64,000 nucleotides of DNA from Aphanomyces cochlioides. Lineage: Eukaryota > Oomycota > Saprolegniomycetes > Saprolegniales > Verrucalvaceae. Under the pieces are notes generated by a model, which was not told the origin of the DNA, did not search any database, and saw only the letters and a list, made by a program, of their open reading frames with translations. Both the position numbers and the translations under genes were made by a program. Positions 44,222 to 59,900 of the stretch are shown in pieces; the first letter of the stretch is position 1; every line of letters begins with the position of its first letter. The stretch is from positions 3,286,001 to 3,350,000 of the forward strand of contig JAHQRK010000006.1 of the NCBI GenBank assembly GCA_019828595.1, in the 5' to 3' direction.

Positions 44222-47200
44222 TAGGAAATCTATCACAGTTGCCTGAAAAACATTTTCAAAACAAGTTTTTGACTTGATTTCAGTATACAGATCTGAAATG
44301 TGCAAAATTCTGAGCAACTGTGATAGAGATTCTATCACGGTTTCTCAACAAACAAATATTGGCAGATATGAAGCTTTTCATTTAGTCGCCAGCATGAAGT
44401 CTAACCGAGAAACAAAGATGCTCTGAATAAATTTAACGTCTAGCACGGATATAAGCTAGGCTAGCTGCAGCAGAACACGACACTTGTTGACGTTTTATGC
44501 GCTCACTCGCCTGCTTGTACTGTTAGCATATGTAAATGTCGAGCACAAAACACAAAGCATTGTGGATATCTTGAAAACTATACGAATAGTCAATTAAGGC
44601 ATAAACAAAACTGTAGGAGTCATAAATAATGATGACGGATGTGATCTCCACACCTTCGCCACTACCTCATAACCCTATAAACTTTTGATGTTGCCAAAGT
44701 CTAAAAGAAATCTCGCATCCCCCTCTACAAGTTGAACAGTAGGTTGTAGGGCAATAATCTATTGAATCAGCCCACGCACAATAAACACCCTCTACAAGGT
44801 ACATGACTCATTCACTTAGATTGCAGCGCATGAGTTCGATGTGTCAATATTACATGTACTCTTGTATAGCCGGAGTGAGAAACGGCACAGAACAACGTGA
44901 GACAGAAAAGGAAAACTTTCGATTACAATTAGCATGAAGGAGGACTAGGCATGATAGTACATGTGCTCTTCATGGGGTTCATGTTGTGTTTTCGTCAAGT
45001 CAATCTATTATATTAACTTCCAATCATATTGCGTCATTCGGTGTGATAGGAATCATATCACAGTTGCAGTCATTCTATACATCTGCTGCATCTATGATAA
45101 AAACACGATCTTTTTGTATTAGAGTGTGATAGGAAATCTATCACAGTTGCCTGAAAAACATTTTCAAAACAAGTTTTTGCCTTGATTTCAGTATACAGAT
45201 CTGAAATGTGCAAAATTCTGAGCAACTGTGATAGAGATTCTATCACGGTTTCTCAACAAACAAATATTGGCAGATATGAAGCTTTTCATTTAGTCGCCAG
45301 CATGAAGTCTAACCGAGAAACAAAGATGCTCTGAATAAATTTAACGTCTAGCACGGATATAAGCTAGGCTAGCTGCAGCAGAACACGACACTTGTTGACG
45401 TTTTATGCGCTCACTCGCCTGCTTGTACTGTTAGCATATGTAAATGTCGAGCACAAAACACAAAGCATTGTGGATATCTTGAAAACTATACGAATAGTCA
45501 ATTAAGGCATAAACAAAACTGTAGGAGTCATAAATAATGATGACGGATGTGATCTCCACACCTTCGCCACTACCTCATAACCCTATAAACTTTTGATGTT
45601 GCCAAAGTCTAAAAGAAATCTCGCATCCCCCTCTACAAGTTGAACAGTAGGTTGTAGGGCAATAATCTATTGAATCAGCCCACGCACAATAAACACCCTC
45701 TACAAGGTACATGACTCATTCACTTAGATTGCAGCGCATGAGTTCGATGTGTCAATATTACATGTACTCTTGTATAGCCGGAGTGAGAAACGGCACAGAA
45801 CAACGTGAGACAGAAAAGGAAAACTTTCGATTACAATTAGCATGAAGGAGGACTAGGCATGATAGTACTGCTGGTATGTGCTCTTCATGGGGTTCATGTT
45901 GTGTTTTCGTCAAGTCAATCTATTATATTAACTTCCAATCATATTGCGTCATTCGGTGTGATAGGAATCATATCACAGTTGCAGTCATTCTATACATCTG
46001 CTGCATCTATGATAAAAACACGATCTTTTTGTATTAGAGTGTGATAGGAAATCTATCACAGTTGCCTGAAAAACATTTTCAAAACAAGTTTTTGCCTTGA
46101 TTTCAGTATACAGATCTGAAATGTGCAAAATTCTGAGCAACTGTGATAGAGATTCTATCACGGTTTCTCAACAAACAAATATTGGCAGATATGAAGCTTT
46201 TCATTTAGTCGCCAGCATGAAGTCTAACCGAGAAACAAAGATGCTCTGAATAAATTTAACGTCTAGCACGGATATAAGCTAGGCTAGCTGCAGCAGAACA
46301 CGACACTTGTTGACGTTTTATGCGCTCACTCGCCTGCTTGTACTGTTAGCATATGTAAATGTCGAGCACAAAACACAAAGCATTGTGGATATCTTGAAAA
46401 CTATACGAATAGTCAATTAAGGCATAAACAAAACTGTAGGAGTCATAAATAATGATGACGGATGTGATCTCCACACCTTCGCCACTACCTCATAACCCTA
46501 TAAACTTTTGATGTTGCCAAAGTCTAAAAGAAATCTCGCATCCCCCTCTACAAGTTGAACAGTAGGTTGTAGGGCAATAATCTATTGAATCAGCCCACGC
46601 ACAATAAACACCCTCTACAAGGTACATGACTCATTTCACTTAGATTGCAGCGCATGAGTTCGATGTGTCAATATTACATGTACTCTTGTATAGCCGGAGT
46701 GAGAAACGGCACAGAACAACGTGAGACAGAAAAGGAAAACTTTCGATTACAATTAGCATGAAGGAGGACTAGGCATGATAGTACATGTGCTCTTCATGGG
46801 GTTCATGTTGTGTTTTCGTCAAGTCAATCTATTATATTAACTTCCAATCATATTGCGTCATTCGGTGTGATAGGAATCATATCACAGTTGCAGTCATTCT
46901 ATACATCTGCTGCATCTATGATAAAAACACGATCTTTTTGTATTAGAGTGTGATAGGAAATCTATCACAGTTGCCTGAAAAACATTTTCAAAACAAGTTT
47001 TTGCCTTGATTTCAGTATACAGATCTGAAATGTGCAAAATTCTGAGCAACTGTGATAGAGATTCTATCACGGTTTCTCAACAAACAAATATTGGCAGATA
47101 TGAAGCTTTTCATTTAGTCGCCAGCATGAAGTCTAACCGAGAAACAAAGATGCTCTGAATAAATTTAACGTCTAGCACGGATATAAGCTAGGCTAGCTGC

Positions 47201-47781
47201 AGCAGAACACGACACTTGTTGACGTTTTATGCGCTCACTCGCCTGCTTGTACTGTTAGCATATGTAAATGTCGAGCACAAAACACAAAGCATTGTGGATA
47301 TCTTGAAAACTATACGAATAGTCAATTAAGGCATAAACAAAACTGTAGGAGTCATAAATAATGATGACGGATGTGATCTCCACACCTTCGCCACTACCTC
47401 ATAACCCTATAAACTTTTGATGTTGCCAAAGTCTAAAAGAAATCTCGCATCCCCCTCTACAAGTTGAACAGTAGGTTGTAGGGCAATAATCTATTGAATC
47501 AGCCCACGCACAATAAACACCCTCTACAAGGTACATGACTCATTCACTTAGATTGCAGCGCATGAGTTCGATGTGTCAATATTACATGTACTCTTGTATA
47601 GCCGGAGTGAGAAACGGCACAGAACAACGTGAGACAGAAAAGGAAAACTTTCGATTACAATTAGCATGAAGGAGGACTAGGCATGATAGTACTGCTGGTA
47701 TGTGCTCTTCATGGGGTTCATGTTGTGTTTTCGTCAAGTCAATCTATTATATTAACTTCCAATCATATTGCGTCATTCGGT

Positions 47782-47985
47782 GTGATAGGAATCATATCAC
47801 AGTTGCAGTCATTCTATACATCTGCTGCATCTATGATAAAAACACGATCTTTTTGTATTAGAGTGTGATAGGAAATCTATCACAGTTGCCTGAAAAACAT
47901 TTTCAAAACAAGTTTTTGACTTGATTTCAGTATACAGATCTGAAATGTGCAAAATTCTGAGCAACTGTGATAGAGATTCTATCAC
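47782..47985. repeat. three 19-bp dyads per satellite unit (representative)
   Basis: In this representative unit the dyads are 47782-47800 (GTGATAG-N5-ATATCAC), 47865-47883 and 47967-47985 (both GTGATAG-N5-CTATCAC). The first two are followed by AGTTGC. The third is preceded by GCAACT, so it lies in the opposite direction. Spacings are 83 and 102 bp, and the set repeats in each unit. Possible roles are protein binding sites or subterminal transposon repeats. Confidence 0.8.
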
Positions 47986-50900
47986 GGTTTCTCAACAAAC
48001 AAATATTGGCAGATATGAAGCTTTTCATTTAGTCGCCAGCATGAAGTCTAACCGAGAAACAAAGATGCTCTGAATAAATTTAACGTCTAGCACGGATATA
48101 AGCTAGGCTAGCTGCAGCAGAACACGACACTTGTTGACGTTTTATGCGCTCACTCGCCTGCTTGTACTGTTAGCATATGTAAATGTCGAGCACAAAACAC
48201 AAAGCATTGTGGATATCTTGAAAACTATACGAATAGTCAATTAAGGCATAAACAAAACTGTAGGAGTCATAAATAATGATGACGGATGTGATCTCCACAC
48301 CTTCGCCACTACCTCATAACCCTATAAACTTTTGATGTTGCCAAAGTCTAAAAGAAATCTCGCATCCCCCTCTACAAGTTGAACAGTAGGTTGTAGGGCA
48401 ATAATCTATTGAATCAGCCCACGCACAATAAACACCCTCTACAAGGTACATGACTCATTCACTTAGATTGCAGCGCATGAGTTCGATGTGTCAATATTAC
48501 ATGTACTCTTGTATAGCCGGAGTGAGAAACGGCACAGAACAACGTGAGACAGAAAAGGAAAACTTTCGATTACAATTAGCATGAAGGAGGACTAGGCATG
48601 ATAGTACTGCTGGTATGTGCTCTTCATGGGGTTCATGTTGTGTTTTCGTCAAGTCAATCTATTATATTAACTTCCAATCATATTGCGTCATTCGGTGTGA
48701 TAGGAATCATATCACAGTTGCAGTCATTCTATACATCTGCTGCATCTATGATAAAAACACGATCTTTTTGTATTAGAGTGTGATAGGAAATCTATCACAG
48801 TTGCCTGAAAAACATTTTCAAAACAAGTTTTTGACTTGATTTCAGTATACAGATCTGAAATGTGCAAAATTCTGAGCAACTGTGATAGAGATTCTATCAC
48901 GGTTTCTCAACAAACAAATATTGGCAGATATGAAGCTTTTCATTTAGTCGCCAGCATGAAGTCTAACCGAGAAACAAAGATGCTCTGAATAAATTTAACG
49001 TCTAGCACGGATATAAGCTAGGCTAGCTGCAGCAGAACACGACACTTGTTGACGTTTTATGCGCTCACTCGCCTGCTTGTACTGTTAGCATATGTAAATG
49101 TCGAGCACAAAACACAAAGCATTGTGGATATCTTGAAAACTATACGAATAGTCAATTAAGGCATAAACAAAACTGTAGGAGTCATAAATAATGATGACGG
49201 ATGTGATCTCCACACCTTCGCCACTACCTCATAACCCTATAAACTTTTGATGTTGCCAAAGTCTAAAAGAAATCTCGCATCCCCCTCTACAAGTTGAACA
49301 GTAGGTTGTAGGGCAATAATCTATTGAATCAGCCCACGCACAATAAACACCCTCTACAAGGTACATGACTCATTCACTTAGATTGCAGCGCATGAGTTCG
49401 ATGTGTCAATATTACATGTACTCTTGTATAGCCGGAGTGAGAAACGGCACAGAACAACGTGAGACAGAAAAGGAAAACTTTCGATTACAATTAGCATGAA
49501 GGAGGACTAGGCATGATAGTACTGCTGGTATGTGCTCTTCATGGGGTTCATGTTGTGTTTTCGTCAAGTCAATCTATTATATTAACTTCCAATCATATTG
49601 CGTCATTCGGTGTGATAGGAATCATATCACAGTTGCAGTCATTCTATACATCTGCTGCATCTATGATAAAAACACGATCTTTTTGTATTAGAGTGTGATA
49701 GGAAATCTATCACAGTTGCCTGAAAAACATTTTCAAAACAAGTTTTTGACTTGATTTCAGTATACAGATCTGAAATGTGCAAAATTCTGAGCAACTGTGA
49801 TAGAGATTCTATCACGGTTTCTCAACAAACAAATATTGGCAGATATGAAGCTTTTCATTTAGTCGCCAGCATGAAGTCTAACCGAGAAACAAAGATGCTC
49901 TGAATAAATTTAACGTCTAGCACGGATATAAGCTAGGCTAGCTGCAGCAGAACACGACACTTGTTGACGTTTTATGCGCTCACTCGCCTGCTTGTACTGT
50001 TAGCATATGTAAATGTCGAGCACAAAACACAAAGCATTGTGGATATCTTGAAAACTATACGAATAGTCAATTAAGGCATAAACAAAACTGTAGGAGTCAT
50101 AAATAATGATGACGGATGTGATCTCCACACCTTCGCCACTACCTCATAACCCTATAAACTTTTGATGTTGCCAAAGTCTAAAAGAAATCTCGCATCCCCC
50201 TCTACAAGTTGAACAGTAGGTTGTAGGGCAATAATCTATTGAATCAGCCCACGCACAATAAACACCCTCTACAAGGTACATGACTCATTCACTTAGATTG
50301 CAGCGCATGAGTTCGATGTGTCAATATTACATGTACTCTTGTATAGCCGGAGTGAGAAACGGCACAGAACAACGTGAGACAGAAAAGGAAAACTTTCGAT
50401 TACAATTAGCATGAAGGAGGACTAGGCATGATAGTACTGCTGGTATGTGCTCTTCATGGGGTTCATGTTGTGTTTTCGTCAAGTCAATCTATTATATTAA
50501 CTTCCAATCATATTGCGTCATTCGGTGTGATAGGAATCATATCACAGTTGCAGTCATTCTATACATCTGCTGCATCTATGATAAAAACACGATCTTTTTG
50601 TATTAGAGTGTGATAGGAAATCTATCACAGTTGCCTGAAAAACATTTTCAAAACAAGTTTTTGACTTGATTTCAGTATACAGATCTGAAATGTGCAAAAT
50701 TCTGAGCAACTGTGATAGAGATTCTATCACGGTTTCTCAACAAACAAATATTGGCAGATATGAAGCTTTTCATTTAGTCGCCAGCATGAAGTCTAACCGA
50801 GAAACAAAGATGCTCTGAATAAATTTAACGTCTAGCACGGATATAAGCTAGGCTAGCTGCAGCAGAACACGACACTTGTTGACGTTTTATGCGCTCACTC

Positions 50901-53900
50901 GCCTGCTTGTACTGTTAGCATATGTAAATGTCGAGCACAAAACACAAAGCATTGTGGATATCTTGAAAACTATACGAATAGTCAATTAAGGCATAAACAA
51001 AACTGTAGGAGTCATAAATAATGATGACGGATGTGATCTCCACACCTTCGCCACTACCTCATAACCCTATAAACTTTTGATGTTGCCAAAGTCTAAAAGA
51101 AATCTCGCATCCCCCTCTACAAGTTGAACAGTAGGTTGTAGGGCAATAATCTATTGAATCAGCCCACGCACAATAAACACCCTCTACAAGGTACATGACT
51201 CATTCACTTAGATTGCAGCGCATGAGTTCGATGTGTCAATATTACATGTACTCTTGTATAGCCGGAGTGAGAAACGGCACAGAACAACGTGAGACAGAAA
51301 AGGAAAACTTTCGATTACAATTAGCATGAAGGAGGACTAGGCATGATAGTACTGCTGGTATGTGCTCTTCATGGGGTTCATGTTGTGTTTTCGTCAAGTC
51401 AATCTATTATATTAACTTCCAATCATATTGCGTCATTCGGTGTGATAGGAATCATATCACAGTTGCAGTCATTCTATACATCTGCTGCATCTATGATAAA
51501 AACACGATCTTTTTGTATTAGAGTGTGATAGGAAATCTATCACAGTTGCCTGAAAAACATTTTCAAAACAAGTTTTTGACTTGATTTCAGTATACAGATC
51601 TGAAATGTGCAAAATTCTGAGCAACTGTGATAGAGATTCTATCACGGTTTCTCAACAAACAAATATTGGCAGATATGAAGCTTTTCATTTAGTCGCCAGC
51701 ATGAAGTCTAACCGAGAAACAAAGATGCTCTGAATAAATTTAACGTCTAGCACGGATATAAGCTAGGCTAGCTGCAGCAGAACACGACACTTGTTGACGT
51801 TTTATGCGCTCACTCGCCTGCTTGTACTGTTAGCATATGTAAATGTCGAGCACAAAACACAAAGCATTGTGGATATCTTGAAAACTATACGAATAGTCAA
51901 TTAAGGCATAAACAAAACTGTAGGAGTCATAAATAATGATGACGGATGTGATCTCCACACCTTCGCCACTACCTCATAACCCTATAAACTTTTGATGTTG
52001 CCAAAGTCTAAAAGAAATCTCGCATCCCCCTCTACAAGTTGAACAGTAGGTTGTAGGGCAATAATCTATTGAATCAGCCCACGCACAATAAACACCCTCT
52101 ACAAGGTACATGACTCATTCACTTAGATTGCAGCGCATGAGTTCGATGTGTCAATATTACATGTACTCTTGTATAGCCGGAGTGAGAAACGGCACAGAAC
52201 AACGTGAGACAGAAAAGGAAAACTTTCGATTACAATTAGCATGAAGGAGGACTAGGCATGATAGTACTGCTGGTATGTGCTCTTCATGGGGTTCATGTTG
52301 TGTTTTCGTCAAGTCAATCTATTATATTAACTTCCAATCATATTGCGTCATTCGGTGTGATAGGAATCATATCACAGTTGCAGTCATTCTATACATCTGC
52401 TGCATCTATGATAAAAACACGATCTTTTTGTATTAGAGTGTGATAGGAAATCTATCACAGTTGCCTGAAAAACATTTTCAAAACAAGGTTTTGACTTGAT
52501 TTCAGTATACAGATCTGAAATGTGCAAAATTCTGAGCAACTGTGATAGAGATTCTATCACGGTTTCTCAACAAACAAATATTGGCAGATATGAAGCTTTT
52601 CATTTAGTCGCCAGCATGAAGTCTAACCGAGAAACAAAGATGCTCTGAATAAATTTAACGTCTAGCACGGATATAAGCTAGGCTAGCTGCAGCAGAACAC
52701 GACACTTGTTGACGTTTTATGCGCTCACTCGCCTGCTTGTACTGTTAGCATATGTAAATGTCGAGCACAAAACACAAAGCATTGTGGATATCTTGAAAAC
52801 TATACGAATAGTCAATTAAGGCATAAACAAAACTGTAGGAGTCATAAATAATGATGACGGATGTGATCTCCACACCTTCGCCACTACCTCATAACCCTAT
52901 AAACTTTTGATGTTGCCAAAGTCTAAAAGAAATCTCGCATCCCCCTCTACAAGTTGAACAGTAGGTTGTAGGGCAATAATCTATTGAATCAGCCCACGCA
53001 CAATAAACACCCTCTACAAGGTACATGACTCATTCACTTAGATTGCAGCGCATGAGTTCGATGTGTCAATATTACATGTACTCTTGTATAGCCGGAGTGA
53101 GAAACGGCACAGAACAACGTGAGACAGAAAAGGAAAACTTTCGATTACAATTAGCATGAAGGAGGACTAGGCATGATAGTACTGCTGGTATGTGCTCTTC
53201 ATGGGGTTCATGTTGTGTTTTCGTCAAGTCAATCTATTATATTAACTTCCAATCATATTGCGTCATTCGGTGTGATAGGAATCATATCACAGTTGCAGTC
53301 ATTCTATACATCTGCTGCATCTATGATAAAAACACGATCTTTTTGTATTAGAGTGTGATAGGAAATCTATCACAGTTGCCTGAAAAACATTTTCAAAACA
53401 AGGTTTTGACTTGATTTCAGTATACAGATCTGAAATGTGCAAAATTCTGAGCAACTGTGATAGAGATTCTATCACGGTTTCTCAACAAACAAATATTGGC
53501 AGATATGAAGCTTTTCATTTAGTCGCCAGCATGAAGTCTAACCGAGAAACAAAGATGCTCTGAATAAATTTAACGTCTAGCACGGATATAAGCTAGGCTA
53601 GCTGCAGCAGAACACGACACTTGTTGACGTTTTATGCGCTCACTCGCCTGCTTGTACTGTTAGCATATGTAAATGTCGAGCACAAAACACAAAGCATTGT
53701 GGATATCTTGAAAACTATACGAATAGTCAATTAAGGCATAAACAAAACTGTAGGAGTCATAAATAATGATGACGGATGTGATCTCCACACCTTCGCCACT
53801 ACCTCATAACCCTATAAACTTTTGATGTTGCCAAAGTCTAAAAGAAATCTCGCATCCCCCTCTACAAGTTGAACAGTAGGTAGTAGGGCAATAATCTATT

Positions 53901-56900
53901 GAATCAGCCCACGCACAATAAACACCCTCTACAAGGTACATGACTCATTCACTTAGATTGCAGCGCATGAGTTCGATGTGTCAATATTACATGTACTCTT
54001 GTATAGCCGGAGTGAGAAACGGCACAGAACAACGTGAGACAGAAAAGGAAAACTTTCGATTACAATTAGCATGAAGGAGGACTAGGCATGATAGTACTGC
54101 TGGTATGTGCTCTTCATGGGGTTCATGTTGTGTTTTCGTCAAGTCAATCTATTATATTAACTTCCAATCATATTGCGTCATTCGGTGTGATAGGAATCAT
54201 ATCACAGTTGCAGTCATTCTATACATCTGCTGCATCTATGATAAAAACACGATCTTTTTGTATTAGAGTGTGATAGGAAATCTATCACAGTTGCCTGAAA
54301 AACATTTTCAAAACAAGTTTTTGACTTGATTTCAGTATACAGATCTGAAATGTGCAAAATTCTGAGCAACTGTGATAGAGATTCTATCACGGTTTCTCAA
54401 CAAACAAATATTGGCAGATATGAAGCTTTTCATTTAGTCGCCAGCATGAAGTCTAACCGAGAAACAAAGATGCTCTGAATAAATTTAACGTCTAGCACGG
54501 ATATAAGCTAGGCTAGCTGCAGCAGAACACGACACTTGTTGACGTTTTATGCGCTCACTCGCCTGCTTGTACTGTTAGCATATGTAAATGTCGAGCACAA
54601 AACACAAAGCATTGTGGATATCTTGAAAACTATACGAATAGTCAATTAAGGCATAAACAAAACTGTAGGAGTCATAAATAATGATGACGGATGTGATCTC
54701 CACACCTTCGCCACTACCTCATAACCCTATAAACTTTTGATGTTGCCAAAGTCTAAAAGAAATCTCGCATCCCCCTCTACAAGTTGAACAGTAGGTTGTA
54801 GGGCAATAATCTATTGAATCAGCCCACGCACAATAAACACCCTCTACAAGGTACATGACTCATTCACTTAGATTGCAGCGCATGAGTTCGATGTGTCAAT
54901 ATTACATGTACTCTTGTATAGCCGGAGTGAGAAACGGCACAGAACAACGTGAGACAGAAAAGGAAAACTTTCGATTACAATTAGCATGAAGGAGGACTAG
55001 GCATGATAGTACTGCTGGTATGTGCTCTTCATGGGGTTCATGTTGTGTTTTCGTCAAGTCAATCTATTATATTAACTTCCAATCATATTGCGTCATTCGG
55101 TGTGATAGGAATCATATCACAGTTGCAGTCATTCTATACATCTGCTGCATCTATGATAAAAACACGATCTTTTTGTATTAGAGTGTGATAGGAAATCTAT
55201 CACAGTTGCCTGAAAAACATTTTCAAAACAAGTTTTTGACTTGATTTCAGTATACAGATCTGAAATGTGCAAAATTCTGAGCAACTGTGATAGAGATTCT
55301 ATCACGGTTTCTCAACAAACAAATATTGGCAGATATGAAGCTTTTCATTTAGTCGCCAGCATGAAGTCTAACCGAGAAACAAAGATGCTCTGAATAAATT
55401 TAACGTCTAGCACGGATATAAGCTAGGCTAGCTGCAGCAGAACACGACACTTGTTGACGTTTTATGCGCTCACTCGCCTGCTTGTACTGTTAGCATATGT
55501 AAATGTCGAGCACAAAACACAAAGCATTGTGGATATCTTGAAAACTATACGAATAGTCAATTAAGGCATAAACAAAACTGTAGGAGTCATAAATAATGAT
55601 GACGGATGTGATCTCCACACCTTCGCCACTACCTCATAACCCTATAAACTTTTGATGTTGCCAAAGTCTAAAAGAAATCTCGCATCCCCCTCTACAAGTT
55701 GAACAGTAGGTTGTAGGGCAATAATCTATTGAATCAGCCCACGCACAATAAACACCCTCTACAAGGTACATGACTCATTCACTTAGATTGCAGCGCATGA
55801 GTTCGATGTGTCAATATTACATGTACTCTTGTATAGCCGGAGTGAGAAACGGCACAGAACAACGTGAGACAGAAAAGGAAAACTTTCGATTACAATTAGC
55901 ATGAAGGAGGACTAGGCATGATAGTACTGCTGGTATGTGCTCTTCATGGGGTTCATGTTGTGTTTTCGTCAAGTCAATCTATTATATTAACTTCCAATCA
56001 TATTGCGTCATTCGGTGTGATAGGAATCATATCACAGTTGCAGTCATTCTATACATCTGCTGCATCTATGATAAAAACACGATCTTTTTGTATTAGAGTG
56101 TGATAGGAAATCTATCACAGTTGCCTGAAAAACATTTTCAAAACAAGTTTTTGACTTGATTTCAGTATACAGATCTGAAATGTGCAAAATTCTGAGCAAC
56201 TGTGATAGAGATTCTATCACGGTTTCTCAACAAACAAATATTGGCAGATATGAAGCTTTTCATTTAGTCGCCAGCATGAAGTCTAACCGAGAAACAAAGA
56301 TGCTCTGAATAAATTTAACGTCTAGCACGGATATAAGCTAGGCTAGCTGCAGCAGAACACGACACTTGTTGACGTTTTATGCGCTCACTCGCCTGCTTGT
56401 ACTGTTAGCATATGTAAATGTCGAGCACAAAACACAAAGCATTGTGGATATCTTGAAAACTATACGAATAGTCAATTAAGGCATAAACAAAACTGTAGGA
56501 GTCATAAATAATGATGACGGATGTGATCTCCACACCTTCGCCACTACCTCATAACCCTATAAACTTTTGATGTTGCCAAAGTCTAAAAGAAATCTCGCAT
56601 CCCCCTCTACAAGTTGAACAGTAGGTTGTAGGGCAATAATCTATTGAATCAGCCCACGCACAATAAACACCCTCTACAAGGTACATGACTCATTCACTTA
56701 GATTGCAGCGCATGAGTTCGATGTGTCAATATTACATGTACTCTTGTATAGCCGGAGTGAGAAACGGCACAGAACAACGTGAGACAGAAAAGGAAAACTT
56801 TCGATTACAATTAGCATGAAGGAGGACTAGGCATGATAGTACATGTGCTCTTCATGGGGTTCATGTTGTGTTTTCGTCAAGTCAATCTATTATATTAACT

Positions 56901-59900
56901 TCCAATCATATTGCGTCATTCGGTGTGATAGGAATCATATCACAGTTGCAGTCATTCTATACATCTGCTGCATCTATGATAAAAACACGATCTTTTTGTA
57001 TTAGAGTGTGATAGGAAATCTATCACAGTTGCCTGAAAAACATTTTCAAAACAAGTTTTTGACTTGATTTCAGTATACAGATCTGAAATGTGCAAAATTC
57101 TGAGCAACTGTGATAGAGATTCTATCACGGTTTCTCAACAAACAAATATTGGCAGATATGAAGCTTTTCATTTAGTCGCCAGCATGAAGTCTAACCGAGA
57201 AACAAAGATGCTCTGAATAAATTTAACGTCTAGCACGGATATAAGCTAGGCTAGCTGCAGCAGAACACGACACTTGTTGACGTTTTATGCGCTCACTCGC
57301 CTGCTTGTACTGTTAGCATATGTAAATGTCGAGCACAAAACACAAAGCATTGTGGATATCTTGAAAACTATACGAATAGTCAATTAAGGCATAAACAAAA
57401 CTGTAGGAGTCATAAATAATGATGACGGATGTGATCTCCACACCTTCGCCACTACCTCATAACCCTATAAACTTTTGATGTTGCCAAAGTCTAAAAGAAA
57501 TCTCGCATCCCCTCTACAAGTTGAACAGTAGGTTGTAGGGCAATAATCTATTGAATCAGCCCACGCACAATAAACACCCTCTACAAGGTACATGACTCAT
57601 TCACTTAGATTGCAGCGCATGAGTTCGATGTGTCAATATTACATGTACTCTTGTATAGCCGGAGTGAGAAACGGCACAGAACAACGTGAGACAGAAAAGG
57701 AAAACTTTCGATTACAATTAGCATGAAGGAGGACTAGGCATGATAGTACTGCTGGTATGTGCTCTTCATGGGGTTCATGTTGTGTTTTCGTCAAGTCAAT
57801 CTATTATATTAACTTCCAATCATATTGCGTCATTCGGTGTGATAGGAATCATATCACAGTTGCAGTCATTCTATACATCTGCTGCATCTATGATAAAAAC
57901 ACGATCTTTTTGTATTAGAGTGTGATAGGAAATCTATCACAGTTGCCTGAAAAACATTTTCAAAACAAGTTTTTGACTTGATTTCAGTATACAGATCTGA
58001 AATGTGCAAAATTCTGAGCAACTGTGATAGAGATTCTATCACGGTTTCTCAACAAACAAATATTGGCAGATATGAAGCTTTTCATTTAGTCGCCAGCATG
58101 AAGTCTAACCGAGAAACAAAGATGCTCTGAATAAATTTAACGTCTAGCACGGATATAAGCTAGGCTAGCTGCAGCAGAACACGACACTTGTTGACGTTTT
58201 ATGCGCTCACTCGCCTGCTTGTACTGTTAGCATATGTAAATGTCGAGCACAAAACACAAAGCATTGTGGATATCTTGAAAACTATACGAATAGTCAATTA
58301 AGGCATAAACAAAACTGTAGGAGTCATAAATAATGATGACGGATGTGATCTCCACACCTTCGCCACTACCTCATAACCCTATAAACTTTTGATGTTGCCA
58401 AAGTCTAAAAGAAATCTCGCATCCCCCTCTACAAGTTGAACAGTAGGTAGTAGGGCAATAATCTATTGAATCAGCCCACGCACAATAAACACCCTCTACA
58501 AGGTACATGACTCATTCACTTAGATTGCAGCGCATGAGTTCGATGTGTCAATATTACATGTACTCTTGTATAGCCGGAGTGAGAAACGGCACAGAACAAC
58601 GTGAGACAGAAAAGGAAAACTTTCGATTACAATTAGCATGAAGGAGGACTAGGCATGATAGTACATGTGCTCTTCATGGGGTTCATGTTGTGTTTTCGTC
58701 AAGTCAATCTATTATATTAACTTCCAATCATATTGCGTCATTCGGTGTGATAGGAATCATATCACAGTTGCAGTCATTCTATACATCTGCTGCATCTATG
58801 ATAAAAACACGATCTTTTTGTATTAGAGTGTGATAGGAAATCTATCACAGTTGCCTGAAAAACATTTTCAAAACAAGTTTTTGACTTGATTTCAGTATAC
58901 AGATCTGAAATGTGCAAAATTCTGAGCAACTGTGATAGAGATTCTATCACGGTTTCTCAACAAACAAATATTGGCAGATATGAAGCTTTTCATTTAGTCG
59001 CCAGCATGAAGTCTAACCGAGAAACAAAGATGCTCTGAATAAATTTAACGTCTAGCACGGATATAAGCTAGGCTAGCTGCAGCAGAACACGACACTTGTT
59101 GACGTTTTATGCGCTCACTCGCCTGCTTGTACTGTTTCGCATATGTAAATGTCGAGCACAAAACACAAAGCATTGTGGATATCTTGAAAACTATACGAAT
59201 AGTCAATTAAGGCATAAACAAAACTGTAGGAGTCATAAATAATGATGACGGATGTGATCTCCACACCTTCGCCACTACCTCATAACCCTATAAACTTTTG
59301 ATGTTGCCAAAGTCTAAAAGAAATCTCGCATCCCCCTCTACAAGTTGAACAGTAGGTTGTAGGGCAATAATCTATTGAATCAGCCCACGCACAATAAACA
59401 CCCTCTACAAGGTACATGACTCATTCACTTAGATTGCAGCGCATGAGTTCGATGTGTCAATATTACATGTACTCTTGTATAGCCGGAGTGAGAAACGGCA
59501 CAGAACAACGTGAGACAGAAAAGGAAAACTTTCGATTACAATTAGCATGAAGGAGGACTAGGCATGATAGTACATGTGCTCTTCATGGGGTTCATGTTGT
59601 GTTTTCGTCAAGTCAATCTATTATATTAACTTCCAATCATATTGCGTCATTCGGTGTGATAGGAATCATATCACAGTTGCAGTCATTCTATACATCTGCT
59701 GCATCTATGATAAAAACACGATCTTTTTGTATTAGAGTGTGATAGGAAATCTATCACAGTTGCCTGAAAAACATTTTCAAAACAAGTTTTTGACTTGATT
59801 TCAGTATACAGATCTGAAATGTGCAAAATTCTGAGCAACTGTGATAGAGATTCTATCACGGTTTCTCAACAAACAAATATTGGCAGATATGAAGCTTTTC

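Noticed and set aside
47560..47860. A GTTCGATG word and a TTTTT run in the unit as a Pol III gene
   Set aside because: No A-box at a proper distance upstream, and the B-box-like word is incomplete.
47782..47985. Resemblance of CTATCA/GTGATAG halves to the bacterial tet operator
   Set aside because: The half-sites are in the opposite order around the centre and the host is eukaryotic. The likeness is chance.
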